Below, piece by piece: positions 50,007 to 57,681 of a stretch of 64,000 bases of DNA. Position 1 is the first letter of the stretch. Each line of letters begins with the position of its first letter. Origin of the DNA: Delta-02 sp964513565 (GTDB taxonomy: Bacteria; Desulfobacterota; Syntrophorhabdia; Syntrophorhabdales; Syntrophorhabdaceae). The DNA lies in NCBI GenBank assembly GCA_964513565.1, contig CAZENE010000001.1, positions 62,001-126,000 of the forward strand, written 5' to 3'. Made by a program: the position numbers and the translations under genes. Under the pieces are notes generated by a model. It was not told where the DNA came from, made no database searches, and saw only the letters and a list, made by a program, of their open reading frames with translations.

Positions 50007-50919
50007 GAATATACCGTTCCAGGCTAACCGCCGCTACAGCGCCGTCGCCTACTGCGGTCGATATCTGGCGAAGCGCTTTCTTCCGGACATCGCCGGCCGC
50101 ATAAATGCCCGGCGTACCGGTTGCACACCTGTCATCCGTAATTATATAGCCTGCCGGGTCCCGCTCCACGTATTCCGCCAGGAACTCAGTATTCGGCCTA
50201 TAACCGACATAAAAGAAGACGCCGCTCACAGGGACCGTTTTACGTGTACCGGCAACGGTATCCTCCAGAACAATGCCCTCGACCTGTTCCGCGCCAACGA
50301 TCTCTACAGGGCGTAAGTTCCAGAGGAACTCCATCCGGGGGTTGTTAAATGCCCTATCCTGAAGGATCTTCTGGGCCCTCAATGCATCACGGCGGTGGAC
50401 AACGTAAACCTTTTTTACAATATTCGCGAGAGACAGGGCCTCTTCTATTGCCGAGTCTCCCCCGCCGATCACCGCTACCTCAAGATCCCTGAAAAACATT
50501 CCGTCACACGTGGCACAGTACGATACGCCGCGGCCGGTAAGTTCGGTTTCGCCGGGAATACCCATTTTGACCGGTTCAGAGCCGCTCGCGACTATGAGGC
50601 CGTCGGCTGTGATGTCGTCGTCATTCAGGCTCACGATAAACCGGCCTTCCGCCTGTCTTACCGCCCGTACTTCACCAAATTCCTTTATCGGAAGGCCAAA
50701 CGCCCTTGCCTGCGCTTCGAACCGGCCCATCAATTCGCTGCCCGAGATGCCGTCCGGGAAACCGGGATAATTTTCAATACGCCCCGTATTTAAGGGCGCC
50801 CCGCCAGGAAGCACCTTTTCGCAGACGAGCGCGCTGATCCCCGCGCGCATGAGATAGAGGCCGGCCGTCAATCCCGCGGGGCCTGCTCCTATAATTATTC
50901 CTTCATAATGTTCGCTCAA
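49990..50919 (-). CDS. trxB: Thioredoxin-disulfide reductase
   Basis: 309 residues from TTG 50919, six bases after AGGAG; this gives LSEHYEGIIIGAGPAGLTAGL, the right family N-terminus. The frame is open to 51048 but the added residues do not match. FAD motif GAGPAG, redox CATC in VSYCATCDGMFF, NADPH motif GGGDSAIEEA and HRRDALRA, closing AAGDVRKKALRQISTAVGDGAVAA. It reduces thioredoxin. It follows the Cys-rich membrane protein gene by 80 bases. Confidence 0.94.
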   Translation of the reverse strand: MSEHYEGIIIGAGPAGLTAGLYLMRAGISALVCEKVLPGGAPLNTGRIENYPGFPDGISGSELMGRFEAQARAFGLPIKEFGEVRAVRQAEGRFIVSLNDDDITADGLIVASGSEPVKMGIPGETELTGRGVSYCATCDGMFFRDLEVAVIGGGDSAIEEALSLANIVKKVYVVHRRDALRAQKILQDRAFNNPRMEFLWNLRPVEIVGAEQVEGIVLEDTVAGTRKTVPVSGVFFYVGYRPNTEFLAEYVERDPAGYIITDDRCATGTPGIYAAGDVRKKALRQISTAVGDGAVAAVSLERYILEKKG

Positions 50920-50999
50920 TAAAAACTCCTGATAACTAAAGGTTTTTATGACGGGCACGTCCCGATACCTTCTCATTTTAAGGAATCCATGGTCAATAT

Positions 51000-51776
51000 T
51001 CAATGCAATTTTCTTGTTCCGGTGCATTCCACAACGCAATTTCTGCACATCAGGGCGGCGTTATGCGTTTCAAAGAAACGCTCGGGATGCCGGTGATAAA
51101 GATGCTCCCACTGAATGATCACGATGATAGATAGAGCTACTACGGACCATGACCAGAATGAAGGGATAAAGATGAGAGGGGAAAAAGCCATGGTATAACC
51201 CCAGTTGTTTATCCTGCATGTACTGCAGCATTTGCCTTTTGTGAGCCATTTGAACGGGCAGAACACGCTTACGCAGAACTGGTCCATAAAAACGAAAAAA
51301 AGTACTGTGATACAGATCCATGTATCGTTGAACATCCCCACCATGCGCCACAGGCCCATGTCGGCGACCAAAAGGAGCCAGTAAAAGGCCGATTTCAGCG
51401 CTCCACGGTCAGCCATAGCCTTTAAGCGGCGCAATGTTTCGTCGCGTTTGGGCGTGATACCGCGAGCAGGGATGTAGAACCTTCCGAAGATCTTTCGCGA
51501 CGAAATTTTTTTATTAAACCGAGGCATCATGCGCTTGATGAGGATAAATACGGCGATTGCCCACAGGACATGATAGGCCCTGACGGGTCCCGTCCCCGGG
51601 AATGTAAAAAAGGAAATGAGGACATCGGGCCGGAATATGCCGATAAGCCCGATAAAGATCAGGACGCCGGTCTTGATCCAGAATTCTTTTTTACCCGGCA
51701 TTCCTTTTCTGTGGCCTTTCGTATGCGCAACGGCGTCCGGCGGGGAAACCTCCGCTTTATAAGCATGCTTGTTCAT
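51000..51776 (-). CDS. Polytopic membrane protein with cytoplasmic or periplasmic Cys clusters
   Basis: 258 residues, not recognised. An N-terminal soluble segment (1-30) is followed by about five hydrophobic segments: 34-50, 67-80, 125-140, 150-170 and 195-225. Cys clusters are CVSVFCPFKWLTKGKCCSTC (between segments) and MCRNCVVECTG near the C-terminus, the latter like a partial Fe-S or zinc motif (CxxCxxxC). It resembles membrane electron-transfer or thiol proteins, but no family is assigned. It precedes trxB in the same direction, which fits a thiol-redox role by position only. Confidence 0.6.
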   Translation of the reverse strand: MNKHAYKAEVSPPDAVAHTKGHRKGMPGKKEFWIKTGVLIFIGLIGIFRPDVLISFFTFPGTGPVRAYHVLWAIAVFILIKRMMPRFNKKISSRKIFGRFYIPARGITPKRDETLRRLKAMADRGALKSAFYWLLLVADMGLWRMVGMFNDTWICITVLFFVFMDQFCVSVFCPFKWLTKGKCCSTCRINNWGYTMAFSPLIFIPSFWSWSVVALSIIVIIQWEHLYHRHPERFFETHNAALMCRNCVVECTGTRKLH

Positions 51777-52000
51777 CTTCAGGGATTTGCCTCTTCCGGG
51801 AAGGCGGCGCTCCCATCGCTACGGATGAGACAGGGGAATAAAGAGGCAATGCGCCGACAGGTCATTAAACCTTCTATCACGGTTTTCATGCGCATCCGCC
51901 TGCTCGAAATGTTTTTGATTTTCGGGTGATCAACGCGTGGTTCATGTTGTGCCAAGGATAACTGGACACCGGCGGGAATGTCAAGAAAAGGAAGGTTAAA

Positions 52001-52076
52001 TGGAGCGGGCAACGGGGCTCGAACCCGCGGCATCAAGCTTGGGAAGCTTGCACTCTACCAACTGAGTTATGCCCGC
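52001..52076 (-). tRNA. tRNA-Gly (anticodon CCC)
   Basis: On the minus strand GCGGGCA...TGCCCGC form the acceptor stem; D-arm CTCAGTTGGTAGAG; anticodon stem CAAGC/GCTTG around loop TTCCCAA (anticodon CCC, reads GGG); T-arm GCGGG/CCCGT with TTCGAGC. CCA is encoded at 52003-52001 after discriminator T. Monocistronic, in the spacer between the membrane-protein and spermidine-synthase-like genes. Confidence 0.95.
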
Positions 52077-52084
52077 CTGACATC

Positions 52085-52113
52085 ATTCTAAATGATATGG
52101 TCTAAAGTTTCAA
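52085..52113 (-). promoter_or_regulatory. Promoter of tRNA-Gly, -35 box within a heptad repeat
   Basis: Minus strand: -35 TTGAAA (52113-52108), 17-base spacer, -10 TAGAAT (52090-52085), then eight bases to the mature tRNA end at 52076. The -35 hexamer is one unit of the CTTGAAA heptad arm at 52101-52128. Confidence 0.55.
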
Positions 52114-52199
52114 GTTTCAAGTCTCAGGCTAAAAAACTATTTCGGTCATGGGGGGATGGTTTTTAACGTGAAAGATAAAACCTGGAACTTGAAACGCTT
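52101..52199. repeat. Two-armed heptad element upstream of tRNA-Gly
   Basis: Left arm 52101-52128: TCTAAAG-TTTCAAG-TTTCAAG-TCTCAGG. Right arm 52165-52199: AACGTGA-AAGATAA-AACCTGG-AACTTGA-AACGCTT. Inverted complements (TTTCAAG against CTTGAAA). The right arm ends at the base before the stop codon (52202-52200) of the spermidine-synthase-like gene. Confidence 0.85.
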
Positions 52200-53750
52200 T
52201 TAATTCTTCCTGTTGTATCCGAACCGTTCCTCGAAGACAGGCGCAACGAGGTTGTCGACCGGAGCATAGTCGTCCCTGATCACTATCGCATCTTTCCTGT
52301 TTATAAACTCATCCATAAGGTCCTCGGGCACGATGGATGATGTCGCGCGGGAGCCAAGCCTTTCCTTGACAAATGTTCGAAAGCTCCCGATATCGAAATT
52401 GCCGTTTCCCGCGATCACTATAAAGGTGCTTATCCGGACATTTCTGAAATTCGGGCTGACGGAAATGAGGTAAACATTTTCCTGCCCGAACACCTGGCGC
52501 AATGTCTTTATGTATGACGGGAGGAAAAGCCCCCTCTGGAAATTGTCGATAATGTTCGACATCAGGATGCCGCCGGGATTCATAATGTCCTTGATCTGCT
52601 GAAGAAATTCCTTTGTCGTAAGATGGTACGGGATCGATATGTCGTTGTAGGCATCCGTAAAAACGAGGTCGTATTTTTCCTTGCAGTTCATGACATACCA
52701 TCTGCCGTCGGTATTGTAGGTGACTATCCGCGTGTCCTGAGGCAGGCCCAGGTGATCGTAGACGATCTTTGTCACATAGGGATCGATCTCTACGACATCA
52801 ATTTGCGCCCTGGAATACATGAACTCCATGAAACGGGGGAAGGTATAGCCTCCTCCGCCGATCGTCAGGCTTTTAAAGGGTTGGTTTTGATCGAACTTCC
52901 ACTTGAGCACATCGGCGTAGATCCGCTCATATTCGTATTCAATATGCGTGGGGTCATTGAGGCTCACGTATGAATGGATAAGGTTGTCGAGTACCATTGC
53001 CTCGAGCTCGGTTTTCTTATCGGAGCTCATTGTCTTCGAAAGCTTAATCGTGTAATAATCACTTTCCTTGTAAAAATAGGTCTTCCCGCTTAAAGGGATA
53101 TCGTAGAGATATGTCTGCAGCAGGAAAAGGCAGGGAGCGGCAATTATAACGAAAATGGCAATGCTGGCTTTTTTTCTGAAAAGAGAGCCCGAAAGTATCG
53201 ATGCCAGTATCAGAATTATTCCCATGGTAAGAACGATCGTTCTTGTTCCCATCCACGAAATAAGAAGGAATCCCGTGGCAAAGGTCCCGATTATTGCACC
53301 CAGGGTGGACAGGGCGTAGATCTTGCCGATGGTGTTGCCGGCATTCTCGAGGTTCTTCAGTGCAAGCCGCACCACGACCGGTGATATCGTTCCCAGTACG
53401 CATCCCGGTATGAAAAATATGATCGACGTGATGATGAAGATCCGCGCCATGAGGGAAACCGGAAAACGATACGCGGCAACCGCGTTTGTGAGGGGGATGA
53501 TCATAAGGGCGGTTACCCCGGAGATGAGCAGCAGCCACCCGAGCGTCTTTCGTGTAGGGAACCGGTCGACCAGTTTGCCGCCGATGAAAGCCCCGATGCT
53601 GATCCCGGCAAGAATGACCCCGATAATGCTTGTCCACGTGTAGATGGAAACGCCTACAAATGGAGCAAGGATCCGTCCCGCCACCATTTCGATGACAAGA
53701 CTGCAAAAGCTTGCCGTAAAAGTGATAATGTAGGCCTCGAGTAGAGTCAT
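52200..53750 (-). CDS. Membrane-fused spermidine-synthase-like protein
   Basis: 516 residues. The N-terminal half (about 1-205) has seven or so membrane helices like an MFS fragment (TFTASFCSLVIEMVAGRILAPF, SIGAFIGGKLVDRFPTRKTLG). The C-terminal half is a spermidine-synthase-type methyltransferase-fold domain: LTIGGGGYTFPRFMEF, VDVVEIDPYVTKI, DLVFTDAYNDISIPYHLTT. The GGGxG and Asp motifs suggest nucleotide-like binding, but polyamine synthesis is uncertain for these fusions. No speD nearby. A strong AGGAGG precedes the ATG. Confidence 0.85.
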   Translation of the reverse strand: MTLLEAYIITFTASFCSLVIEMVAGRILAPFVGVSIYTWTSIIGVILAGISIGAFIGGKLVDRFPTRKTLGWLLLISGVTALMIIPLTNAVAAYRFPVSLMARIFIITSIIFFIPGCVLGTISPVVVRLALKNLENAGNTIGKIYALSTLGAIIGTFATGFLLISWMGTRTIVLTMGIILILASILSGSLFRKKASIAIFVIIAAPCLFLLQTYLYDIPLSGKTYFYKESDYYTIKLSKTMSSDKKTELEAMVLDNLIHSYVSLNDPTHIEYEYERIYADVLKWKFDQNQPFKSLTIGGGGYTFPRFMEFMYSRAQIDVVEIDPYVTKIVYDHLGLPQDTRIVTYNTDGRWYVMNCKEKYDLVFTDAYNDISIPYHLTTKEFLQQIKDIMNPGGILMSNIIDNFQRGLFLPSYIKTLRQVFGQENVYLISVSPNFRNVRISTFIVIAGNGNFDIGSFRTFVKERLGSRATSSIVPEDLMDEFINRKDAIVIRDDYAPVDNLVAPVFEERFGYNRKN

Positions 53751-53808
53751 TGGTCTTCAGTCCTCCTTGAACACTATTGGATTTTGTTATCAACAGGCCA
53801 GAAACATA

Positions 53809-53822
53809 ATACTAAATAGTAT
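53809..53822. promoter_or_regulatory. Perfect-arm palindrome in divergent spacer
   Basis: ATACTA-AA-TAGTAT: six-base inverted arms with a two-base centre, between the spermidine-synthase-like gene and the two-component operon. It could be an operator, for example for the response regulator. OmpR-family sites are usually direct repeats, so this is tentative. Confidence 0.35.
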
Positions 53823-53906
53823 CATCCCGGTTTTGTCAAAAGAAATTAAGCATAAACCGGAATCATTCTGACCGTTTGCGCCCGGAATACGCACGGGAAT
53901 GAAAAA

Positions 53907-53935
53907 TTGTACAAGACGCGATTTTATACTATATT
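53907..53935 (+). promoter_or_regulatory. Promoter of two-component operon, leaderless geometry
   Basis: -35 TTGTAC (53907-53912), 17-base spacer, -10 TATATT (53930-53935). The ATG at 53945 is nine bases beyond, so the message would begin about three bases before the ATG. No Shine-Dalgarno is seen. Confidence 0.55.
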
Positions 53936-53944
53936 ATTGTCAAC

Positions 53945-54625
53945 ATGAAAATCCTTGTTGTCGAAGATGAAGTCAAGGTCTCAAGTTTCATCACGCGGGG
54001 CCTTCAGGAAGAAGGATATTCCGTTGAGGTGGCCGAGGACGGCCGAAAGGGTCTCGATCTCATTAAAACAAAGGAATACGATATTGTCCTTCTCGATCTC
54101 ATGATACCCGAAATAGACGGGTTGGAGGTATTGGAACGGATGCGGCAGGACGGTATCGAGACCCCCGTTCTGATCATAACCGCCAAGAGCGCAAAAGAAG
54201 ATGTCATTAAAGGGCTTGATACGGGCAGCGATGATTACCTTACGAAACCGTTCTCCTTCGATGAGCTCCTGGCGAGGATCCGGGCGCTGTTGAGGAGAAG
54301 CCGCAAACCCGTTCCGCTCACCCTTGAATATCGCGAAATAGTCCTGAACCCCTATAACAGGAAATTGTCTGTTGGGGATAAGGAGGCCGAGCTCACCGAG
54401 AAGGAATTTCTCATCATGGAATATATGATGCGTAATTATGAAAGGCCGCTCACGCGAAAAGAAATGGCGGAATATGCCTGGCAAAGTCAGGATGATTCTT
54501 CGAACATAGTGGATGTGTACGTTAATTTTTTGAGAAAAAAGATCGAAATTCTCACGGATAAAAAATTTATTCATACGGTCCGCGGGGTGGGTTATATCCT
54601 TAAAGAAGATAATGAAAAGCTTTAA
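53945..54625 (+). CDS. OmpR/PhoB-family response regulator
   Basis: 226 residues. Receiver domain with acidic pocket E7/D8 and phospho-acceptor D51 (VLLDLMIPE), Thr in IITAKS and Lys in LTKPFSFDEL. The C-terminal winged helix (about 130-225) shows LTEKEFLIMEYMMRN, RPLTRKEMAEYAW and VDVYVNFLRKKIE and HTVRGVGYIL. DNA-binding regulator paired with the kinase that overlaps it by 14 bases. Its operon also leads toward the HtrA protease, suggesting an envelope-stress system. Confidence 0.95.
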   Translation: MKILVVEDEVKVSSFITRGLQEEGYSVEVAEDGRKGLDLIKTKEYDIVLLDLMIPEIDGLEVLERMRQDGIETPVLIITAKSAKEDVIKGLDTGSDDYLTKPFSFDELLARIRALLRRSRKPVPLTLEYREIVLNPYNRKLSVGDKEAELTEKEFLIMEYMMRNYERPLTRKEMAEYAWQSQDDSSNIVDVYVNFLRKKIEILTDKKFIHTVRGVGYILKEDNEKL

Positions 54626-56015
54626 TCTTCCCATTAAATGGAAATTAACCCTCTGGTACGGCGGCATTCTCGCATTAATACTGGTAACCTTCTGCTGCGG
54701 CGTATACATTTATTTTCAGAACAGCCTCCAGAAAAGTATTGATACAAAGATAAAATCCATAGCCGAGGTCCTTTCCTCGTCCATGACGGAAAGTCATGGC
54801 CAGAGCCTCTTCGGTAATTTTGAACGTTACCTTGAAGATGCGCTTGGGAAGAAACCGAAAGGTAAGTTCATTCAGATCATCGATGCGTCAGGCAAGATCG
54901 GCGCCCGGCTTAACGACCTGGAAGCCGAGGCCGTGCCGGTAAGTTTTGTGACGCTGGAAAAGGCGCTTAAAGGAGAGATCGTTTACGAAACTATAGAAAT
55001 GGCGCGGCCGAGACTGCGCATGATCACGATGCCGATCCTCGAGAACAGGAAGGTAATGAGCATCGTTCAGGTAGGTTCTTCGCTGGAAGAATTCGAGGAT
55101 ACGATGAAGCGCCTGCTTATAATAATGATAGTAAGCATCATCACGGCAACGGGCGGAACGATCGTCGTTGGTTATTTCATGGCGAAAAAGACCATGAAGC
55201 CGGTCGATCAGATAAGAAGGGCGGCCGTGAAGATATCGTCGAGCAACCTCGATGAGCGGATCGAACTCAAGGGGCGCAAGGATGAACTGGGCCGCTTGGC
55301 CGAGACATTCAACGCAATGATCGCCCGCTTAAAAGATTCATTTCAGAGGATCAACCAGTTTAGCATCGACGTCTCGCACGAACTGAAGACGCCTTTGACT
55401 ATCTTGAAGGGCGAGACCGAATTGGCGCTGAGAAAAGACAGGACAAACGATGAATATAAGAAATCCCTGGAAAGCAATCTCGAAGAGATCGACAGAATGA
55501 GCCACATTATAGACGACCTGCTCCTGCTTTCGAAGGCCGAGACCAAGGATATCGGCCTGAAACTCGACAAGGTCGACCTTCGTGACCTCCTGGCGGATGT
55601 TTGTTTGAACATGAAAGTCTTTGGTGAAAACAAGGGTGTGGAGATCATCGCAAAAGAGCTTGAAGACATCCGGATAGTAGGGGATGAGCTCAAACTTCGC
55701 AGGATGATCACGAATATCGTCGAGAACAGCATCAAATATGGTCACAGCGGCGGGCATGTCGCCGTGTCGGCGTACAAGCAGAACGGCTATGCCTGTATAA
55801 ACGTCGAGGATGACGGGCCGGGGATATCCTCCGGTGATATAAAATTTATCTTCGATAGATTTTACCGCGCGGACAGGTCCCGCAAACGCGAAAGCGGCAG
55901 CGGACTTGGGCTTTCGATCAGCAAATGGATCGCAGAAGCCCATAATGGAACGATCGAGGTCAAATCGACGCCCGCTGCGGGAAGTCTTTTCATCATTAAA
56001 TTACCTATGTCTTGA
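54612..56015 (+). CDS. Membrane sensor histidine kinase
   Basis: 467 residues. Two membrane helices (about 10-33 and 165-190) flank a periplasmic sensor of about 130 residues. HAMP follows (KKTMKPVDQIRRAAVKISSSNL), then the phospho-acceptor H256 in SIDVSHELKTPL, N box EIVENSIKYG-like NIVENSIKYGHSGG, G1 DDGPGIS, F box FDRFYRADRSR, G2 GSGLGLSIS. All catalytic motifs intact. Heavy-metal or envelope kinases share this layout. Confidence 0.95.
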   Translation: MKSFNLPIKWKLTLWYGGILALILVTFCCGVYIYFQNSLQKSIDTKIKSIAEVLSSSMTESHGQSLFGNFERYLEDALGKKPKGKFIQIIDASGKIGARLNDLEAEAVPVSFVTLEKALKGEIVYETIEMARPRLRMITMPILENRKVMSIVQVGSSLEEFEDTMKRLLIIMIVSIITATGGTIVVGYFMAKKTMKPVDQIRRAAVKISSSNLDERIELKGRKDELGRLAETFNAMIARLKDSFQRINQFSIDVSHELKTPLTILKGETELALRKDRTNDEYKKSLESNLEEIDRMSHIIDDLLLLSKAETKDIGLKLDKVDLRDLLADVCLNMKVFGENKGVEIIAKELEDIRIVGDELKLRRMITNIVENSIKYGHSGGHVAVSAYKQNGYACINVEDDGPGISSGDIKFIFDRFYRADRSRKRESGSGLGLSISKWIAEAHNGTIEVKSTPAAGSLFIIKLPMS

Positions 56016-56028
56016 TGGAGGTTTACGT

Positions 56029-57489
56029 ATGAAGAACAAACGACTTATTGTAACCATTTGTATCCTGCTCATTGCGGCCGTCGGTTTCGCATATGTGAGG
56101 GCGCAGGTGGGTACTGATAAGCGTCCGGTGCCCGAGGTCGCGCAAAATGTAAGGCACGTGGCGGCATTCGGGAATGGCCTGCCATCGCTTGCCGGACTTG
56201 TGAATCAGGCGAAGCCGTCAATAGTCAATATCAGCACTACCGCGGTGATAAAAGGGCCGGGGGTGCAGGGCCCCTTTGTGGGTCCGAACAATCCGTTCAA
56301 GGATTTCTTCGGCGATGACTTCTTCGATAAATTCTTCGGGAACGGGCCCCGCCGGGAGTATAAGCAGCGCAGCCTTGGTTCCGGCTTCATTATCGATAAG
56401 GAAGGCTACATACTTACAAATAATCATGTTGTCGAAAAAGCTTCCACAATAAAGGTGAAGCTTTCCGACGAAAAAGAATATGATGCCAAGATTGTCGGGC
56501 GGGACCCGAAAACCGATATAGCCCTGATCAAGATTGAAGTGCGGCAGTCCCTCCCTGCTGCCGTGCTCGGAGATTCCGAGGCACTCCAGGTGGGGGACTG
56601 GGTCATGGCGATAGGCAATCCGTTCGGCCTTGAGCATACGGTTACAGCCGGCATCGTCAGCGCCAAGGGACGGATAATCGGGGCCGGTCCCTACGATCAG
56701 TTCATTCAGACCGATGCCTCGATCAATCCCGGCAACAGCGGAGGGCCCCTGCTCAATCTGAAAGGCGAGGTTGTCGGCATCAACACGGCTATTGTTTCGG
56801 GCGGTCAGGGTATTGGCTTCGCCATCCCTATCAATGTTGCGCGGGACATGCTGGGACAGCTCAAAAGCAAAGGGAAAGTAGCGCGAGGCTGGCTCGGAAT
56901 AGTTATCCAGAAGATGACACCCGAGATAGCGAAAACCTTCGGGCTCCCTGAATCGGAGGGGGCATTGGTAGCGGATGTTATGGAAAACAGCCCGGCAGAA
57001 AAAGCGGGGATCAGAAGAGGCGATCTCATTATCTCGTATAACGGCAAAAAAGTTAAAGACAACGATACACTGCCGCGTCTCGTCGCAGCGACCGAGATAG
57101 GCAAAAAGATAAGGCTTGTCCTCATCAGGGACAAGAAGCAGATGGAGGTCGATGTCATCGTAGGCGAACTCCAGGATGAAGCGCTTAAGGTCCGGAAGAC
57201 CGAGGTCGAAAAAGACGTTGGGCTTGTTGTCCAGGATATTTCGGCGGAAATAGCCAAGCACTTGAATCTCAAGGATAAACGAGGTGTTATAGTCACCGAT
57301 GTTATACCGGGGTCTCCTGCCCAGGATGCCGATATCCGTTCGGGTGACGTTATCAGGGAAATAGGGAGAAGACCGGTACGAAGCGTTGCGGAATTCAAGG
57401 ACGCCCTAAAAAGGGCAAACGTCAGGGAAGGCATCGTAATGCTTATCCAAAGGGAAAATACAACCTTTTACGCTGTTGTAAGACAGTGA
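56029..57489 (+). CDS. degQ: Periplasmic serine protease, DegP/DegQ (HtrA) family
   Basis: 486 residues from ATG 56029, which has GGAGG upstream; the longer frame overlaps the kinase gene and is rejected. Signal peptide LIVTICILLIAAVGFAYVRA, then a trypsin-like domain with H133 (TNNHVVE), D163 (DPKTDIALIKI), S237 (GNSGGPL), followed by two PDZ domains (about 290-380 and 395-480). It degrades or refolds periplasmic proteins. Located 13 bases after the kinase and probably a target or partner of that system. Confidence 0.95.
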   Translation: MKNKRLIVTICILLIAAVGFAYVRAQVGTDKRPVPEVAQNVRHVAAFGNGLPSLAGLVNQAKPSIVNISTTAVIKGPGVQGPFVGPNNPFKDFFGDDFFDKFFGNGPRREYKQRSLGSGFIIDKEGYILTNNHVVEKASTIKVKLSDEKEYDAKIVGRDPKTDIALIKIEVRQSLPAAVLGDSEALQVGDWVMAIGNPFGLEHTVTAGIVSAKGRIIGAGPYDQFIQTDASINPGNSGGPLLNLKGEVVGINTAIVSGGQGIGFAIPINVARDMLGQLKSKGKVARGWLGIVIQKMTPEIAKTFGLPESEGALVADVMENSPAEKAGIRRGDLIISYNGKKVKDNDTLPRLVAATEIGKKIRLVLIRDKKQMEVDVIVGELQDEALKVRKTEVEKDVGLVVQDISAEIAKHLNLKDKRGVIVTDVIPGSPAQDADIRSGDVIREIGRRPVRSVAEFKDALKRANVREGIVMLIQRENTTFYAVVRQ

Positions 57490-57501
57490 AAAAGGTTGTC
57501 C

Positions 57502-57555
57502 GGGGTCCTCGCGCCTAACCCGGAAGCCTGTCCGGGCAGAAACACGCAGGACCCC
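57502..57555 (+). terminator. Nested hairpin after htrA, possible terminator or structured RNA
   Basis: Outer arms GGGGTCCT (57502-57509) and AGGACCCC (57548-57555) are perfect complements, and inner CCCGG (57519-57523) pairs with CCGGG (57532-57536). The last arm is followed by ATATTTATCTT, only weakly T-rich. It is the only strong structure in the 192-base spacer before pilC. Confidence 0.5.
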
Positions 57556-57647
57556 ATATTTATCTTGGAATTACCGAATGTTAGCCAACAACGCTTAAGG
57601 GGTGAAACAGCTTATTTCACCAAGCATCCGTTAAATTAATTTTTTCT

Positions 57648-57675
57648 TTGCAAAACAATCGCAATCATGTATTAT
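57648..57675 (+). promoter_or_regulatory. Promoter of pilC, leaderless geometry
   Basis: -35 TTGCAA (57648-57653), 16-base spacer, -10 TATTAT (57670-57675). The ATG at 57682 is six bases beyond, so the message would begin at or next to the ATG. No Shine-Dalgarno. Confidence 0.5.
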
Positions 57676-57681
57676 TGAGTC

